7,241 nucleotides of DNA from Acidobacteriota bacterium (GTDB lineage Bacteria > Acidobacteriota > Blastocatellia > Pyrinomonadales > Pyrinomonadaceae), in NCBI GenBank assembly GCA_003222835.1, contig QHXE01000136.1:1-7241 (forward strand). Reading direction: 5' to 3'. Of this stretch, positions 5,241 through 7,241 are shown piece by piece (within the stretch, counting starts at the first letter, position 1; every line of letters begins with the position of its first letter). The notes beneath the pieces are model-generated. The model made no database searches. It was not told where the DNA came from and saw only the letters and a program-made list of their open reading frames with translations. The translations under genes and the position numbers were made by a program.

Positions 5241-6785
5241 TCATCGCTTCGGCACATAAGTAAACCAAAAATAGATCGCCTGTCCGATGCCGATCCACAA
5301 ACCGATGATGGCGCCGAAAAGTTCGATCGTTTTCAGATGATGCTGCGCAACTAATAGAACCAACTCTTCCAATTTTTCAATTGGATACTCCGAAACTTTT
5401 TTGCGTACCAATCCCCCGACATCGAACTCCGCGAGCGCCGCGGGCAGACGTTCGCGGGCCGCGGCGGTGATCTTCTCGGTAAGCGCGGCGCTGGCTTTCT
5501 CGATCGCTCCTGCGGGCATATGATCTGCCAGCCGGCCAATCGGCGCCACCAGGAAACGCTCGATCTGGGAGCTAAGGATCGCGTTGATCGTACGAGCGGT
5601 ATCGTCCCGCGCCAGCACGGTTAACAAACTCTTCGTGAGAAAAGCCTTCACGCGTTGAGCTGATTCAGGGTTCAACATCGCGAGTAGCTCGCGCAGCGTC
5701 TCAGGTCTCAAACGTTCCAGTGCTTCACTAAGATAGGTTCGGACTGAGCCCGCGACTTCCGGGCTCCGGATCATTGCGACTAAACGCGCCGCCGCCTCGT
5801 GCTTGATTGTTTCGAACTTCTCGGACGGGACTTGGCCGATGATCTCGTTCAAGGGCCGCTGCATCAAATTGTCAATGGTTGAATTCAGAAAGACCGTCGC
5901 TTCCTGCGCAAACGCCGCCCCGCGAAGATATTCATCCACCCGGCGCGGCAGAGTGCTGTGTACCAGGTCATCAACCTCGCGATAGATGCGTTCCCGAGAG
6001 ATGAAGATCTTTTTCAGGAATGAAAGTTCGCGATAGTAATCGTCGACTTCGCGCTTGATGAGCGTCCCGATCTGAGTTCGCGTAGTTGGGCTGGTCGCAA
6101 TGTCAGCCAGGTGATCGGCGATCGGTCCGACTTGCCGATCGATACGCTCTTTGATCAGCGCAATGGTTTCCGGTGTCAGCATCTCTACCAGTGAAGCCTT
6201 CATCTGCGCGAAGTCATCGATGCGCTCACCGACAAATGCACTTACTTTCGTTTCAAATCCTTCCTCGTTGACCAGGCCGTTAAAACGCTTTTCCGCAAAG
6301 CCCAAAACCAGATCAAACGTTGCATCGCTGACGGTTTCGCTCAGTCTCTTCTCCAGCAACTTGTCTATCTGACGATGGACAAAGTTTGCGATCTCTGCGG
6401 CGGTCTGTTCACTCTTCAAGACCGAGGCAATGTGTTCGGCCAGCCGATACTGCAATGCCGTGATGGTGTCGAGCACCGGCGCGCGCGCGCCTCTGGGGAG
6501 TGCTTCGATCAGCGAAGGGTGGGCCGTCGAAAGTAATTCCGTGGTGTAGCTGTTAACGAAACCTTCGACTTTGCGACTGAAGAATCCAGTCTCAAACAGC
6601 GCGTGAAAGACCGTCTCCTGCGAAACCAGTTCATTCCCAACAGCATTACCAATCGATTCCGCCAAACGCTCCCGGTGCCGCGGAATCATCCCCTGTGGCC
6701 AGACCGTGACGCCAAAAAGTTTCACCGACTGATAAGGATGAAACAACATCCAGATCGCCAACCAAGCCGCGCCATAACCATGCAC
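5241..6785 (-). CDS. DUF445 family membrane-anchored protein (start probably further upstream)
   Basis: This is a long member of the DUF445 (YheB/YjiN-like) family, whose role is not established. GYGAAWLAIWMLFHPY, then KLFGVTVWPQGMIPRHRERLAESIG (up to about residue 46) is the family's N-terminal signature. The last 30 residues hold the C-terminal membrane segment IELFGAIIGLWIGIGQAIYFWF (about 487-508). Between them lie some 430 residues of amphipathic helices with repeated 'P..R...I' units, predicted to form a helical or coiled-coil domain bracketed by two membrane anchors. At 514 residues it is longer than many members. The only usual start codon in frame is GTG 6785, which lacks a ribosome binding site and cuts the first membrane helix in half. 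The frame is open to 6860 and encodes ITFKILISLAIIVIATV directly before it; an ATC at 6842 has CGGAG 7 nt upstream. Confidence 0.9.
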   Translation of the reverse strand: MHGYGAAWLAIWMLFHPYQSVKLFGVTVWPQGMIPRHRERLAESIGNAVGNELVSQETVFHALFETGFFSRKVEGFVNSYTTELLSTAHPSLIEALPRGARAPVLDTITALQYRLAEHIASVLKSEQTAAEIANFVHRQIDKLLEKRLSETVSDATFDLVLGFAEKRFNGLVNEEGFETKVSAFVGERIDDFAQMKASLVEMLTPETIALIKERIDRQVGPIADHLADIATSPTTRTQIGTLIKREVDDYYRELSFLKKIFISRERIYREVDDLVHSTLPRRVDEYLRGAAFAQEATVFLNSTIDNLMQRPLNEIIGQVPSEKFETIKHEAAARLVAMIRSPEVAGSVRTYLSEALERLRPETLRELLAMLNPESAQRVKAFLTKSLLTVLARDDTARTINAILSSQIERFLVAPIGRLADHMPAGAIEKASAALTEKITAAARERLPAALAEFDVGGLVRKKVSEYPIEKLEELVLLVAQHHLKTIELFGAIIGLWIGIGQAIYFWFTYVPKR

Positions 6786-6849
6786 CGTCGCGATGACGAT
6801 AATCGCCAGACTGATCAGGATTTTGAAAGTGATTGGATCGATGGTAGTG

Positions 6850-6854
6850 CTCCG
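6850..6854 (-). promoter_or_regulatory. Ribosome binding site pointing to an ATC start for the DUF445 gene
   Basis: CGGAG on the minus strand lies 7 nt before ATC (6842-6840), which is in frame with the DUF445 gene and opens IDPITFKILISL, the start of its missing membrane helix. No ATG, GTG or TTG occurs in frame between this site and GTG 6785. The real start may be this ATC, or an ATG lost by mutation. Confidence 0.45.
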
Positions 6855-6859
6855 TAGAA

Positions 6860-6963
6860 ATCAAACGCAAAGGCCGCGAAATCTTTCGCAAAGAACGCCT
6901 TTTGAATTGCCGGCCCACCCCTCTGCGTCCTTTGCGAAAACCTCTGTGCCCTCTGCGTTCAAA
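6860..6963. repeat. Inverted repeat of the CTTTGCGAAA type
   Basis: The reverse complement of 6860-6899 matches 6924-6963 at about 27 of 40 positions, with an exact CTTTGCGAAA core in both arms and GCGTT further along. The right arm also has tandem CTCTGCGT / CTCTGTGC / CTCTGCGT units. Such 'GCGTCCTTTGCG' sequences are, as I recall, dispersed non-coding repeats in several bacterial phyla. It fills the gap between the antitoxin-like gene and the DUF445 gene, ending directly before the antitoxin stop codon at 6964. Confidence 0.55.
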
Positions 6964-7224
6964 TCAAACCGCGGAATTCAAAATTGCGATCCGAGGGTCA
7001 TTCATCGTAAGGAAACAACCCAAGCTTTCAATGCCGAGCGCCTGCCACGCTTCGATCTCCGCACGTAAGGACTCGCTCATCGGATCATCGGTCAATGGAA
7101 TCAAAAGAATTCCGTTTCGCGTCTCGATTATCTTAACCGGCGTGTCGTCGTCGAGTCGATAACGGCCAATTACTTCTTTTGGCAAAGCGATCTCTCCATT
7201 CTGAACCACGAGCTTTTGCGACAT
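6964..7224 (-). CDS. AbrB/MazE/SpoVT-type DNA-binding protein, antitoxin-like, apparently solitary
   Basis: This 86-residue protein starts with a swapped-hairpin AbrB-type domain: KLVVQNGEIALPKEVIGRYRL (4-24), where a beta strand, the 'I-LPKEV...' turn and a helix are typical, then DDDTPVKIIETRNGILLIPL (25-44). Proteins of this class are mostly antitoxins that bind their own promoter and neutralise a PIN or MazF-type toxin; some are transition-state regulators. Residues 46-66 (DPMSESLRAEIEAWQALGIE) form a helix that would bind a partner. The tail after about residue 68 looks unlike a normal end and abuts a repeat. No toxin gene follows: next comes the repeat, then DUF445; a partner upstream would lie beyond the right edge. 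ATG 7224 is the only in-frame start, 9 nt after an in-frame TAG, with no clear ribosome binding site. Confidence 0.82.
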   Translation of the reverse strand: MSQKLVVQNGEIALPKEVIGRYRLDDDTPVKIIETRNGILLIPLTDDPMSESLRAEIEAWQALGIESLGCFLTMNDPRIAILNSAV

Positions 7225-7241
7225 GCCATGATTCTAACACA

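Noticed and set aside
6646..6918. Minus-strand frame of 90 codons overlapping the DUF445 start region
   Set aside because: Its sequence is a frame-shifted reading of the DUF445 N-terminus and of the repeat; it has no ribosome binding site and no recognisable domain.

Overview
The window reads as a stretch of Gram-negative chromosome with moderate-to-high GC, and I infer a member of the Acidobacteriota. The Gram-negative part rests on heptose kinase and heptosyltransferase genes plus a periplasmic PBP4-type peptidase. The phylum is inferred from the gene mix, the split (kinase-only) RfaE1 and the dispersed inverted repeats; no marker gene here proves it. Almost everything is on the minus strand; one gene (3739-4353) is on the plus strand.

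Left half (1-3378, minus, transcribed right to left): a probable envelope operon in the order Trm112-like zinc-ribbon protein (3205-3378), GT9 heptosyltransferase-like glycosyltransferase (1874-3118), RfaE1 heptose-7-phosphate kinase (876-1871 or 1877) and DacB/PBP4 D-Ala-D-Ala carboxypeptidase (873 down to the left edge, 3' end cut off). The last three are packed with a short overlap and a 2-bp gap. The kinase feeds ADP-heptose synthesis, the GT9 enzyme would use such a sugar for lipopolysaccharide core, and DacB trims peptidoglycan. A REPIN-like hairpin (3128-3201) fills the gap between Trm112 and the glycosyltransferase.

Centre (3379-4353): a 360-bp non-coding stretch dominated by a second, larger inverted repeat (3431-3603), then an unrecognised all-helical 204-residue protein on the plus strand.

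Right half (4357-7224, minus): a seven-iron ferredoxin (fdxA) converging on the plus-strand gene with 3 bp between stops; two small uncharacterised genes in tandem, the first interrupted by an in-frame UGA; a long DUF445 membrane protein whose N-terminal membrane segment runs upstream of every usual start codon, suggesting an ATC start or a lost ATG; a third inverted repeat; and a lone AbrB/MazE-type antitoxin-like protein with no toxin beside it.

I see no CRISPR array, phage genes, transposase, tRNA or rRNA. The most unusual points are the small-gene pair with its in-frame UGA, the non-canonical DUF445 start, and three unrelated inverted-repeat elements within 7 kb.
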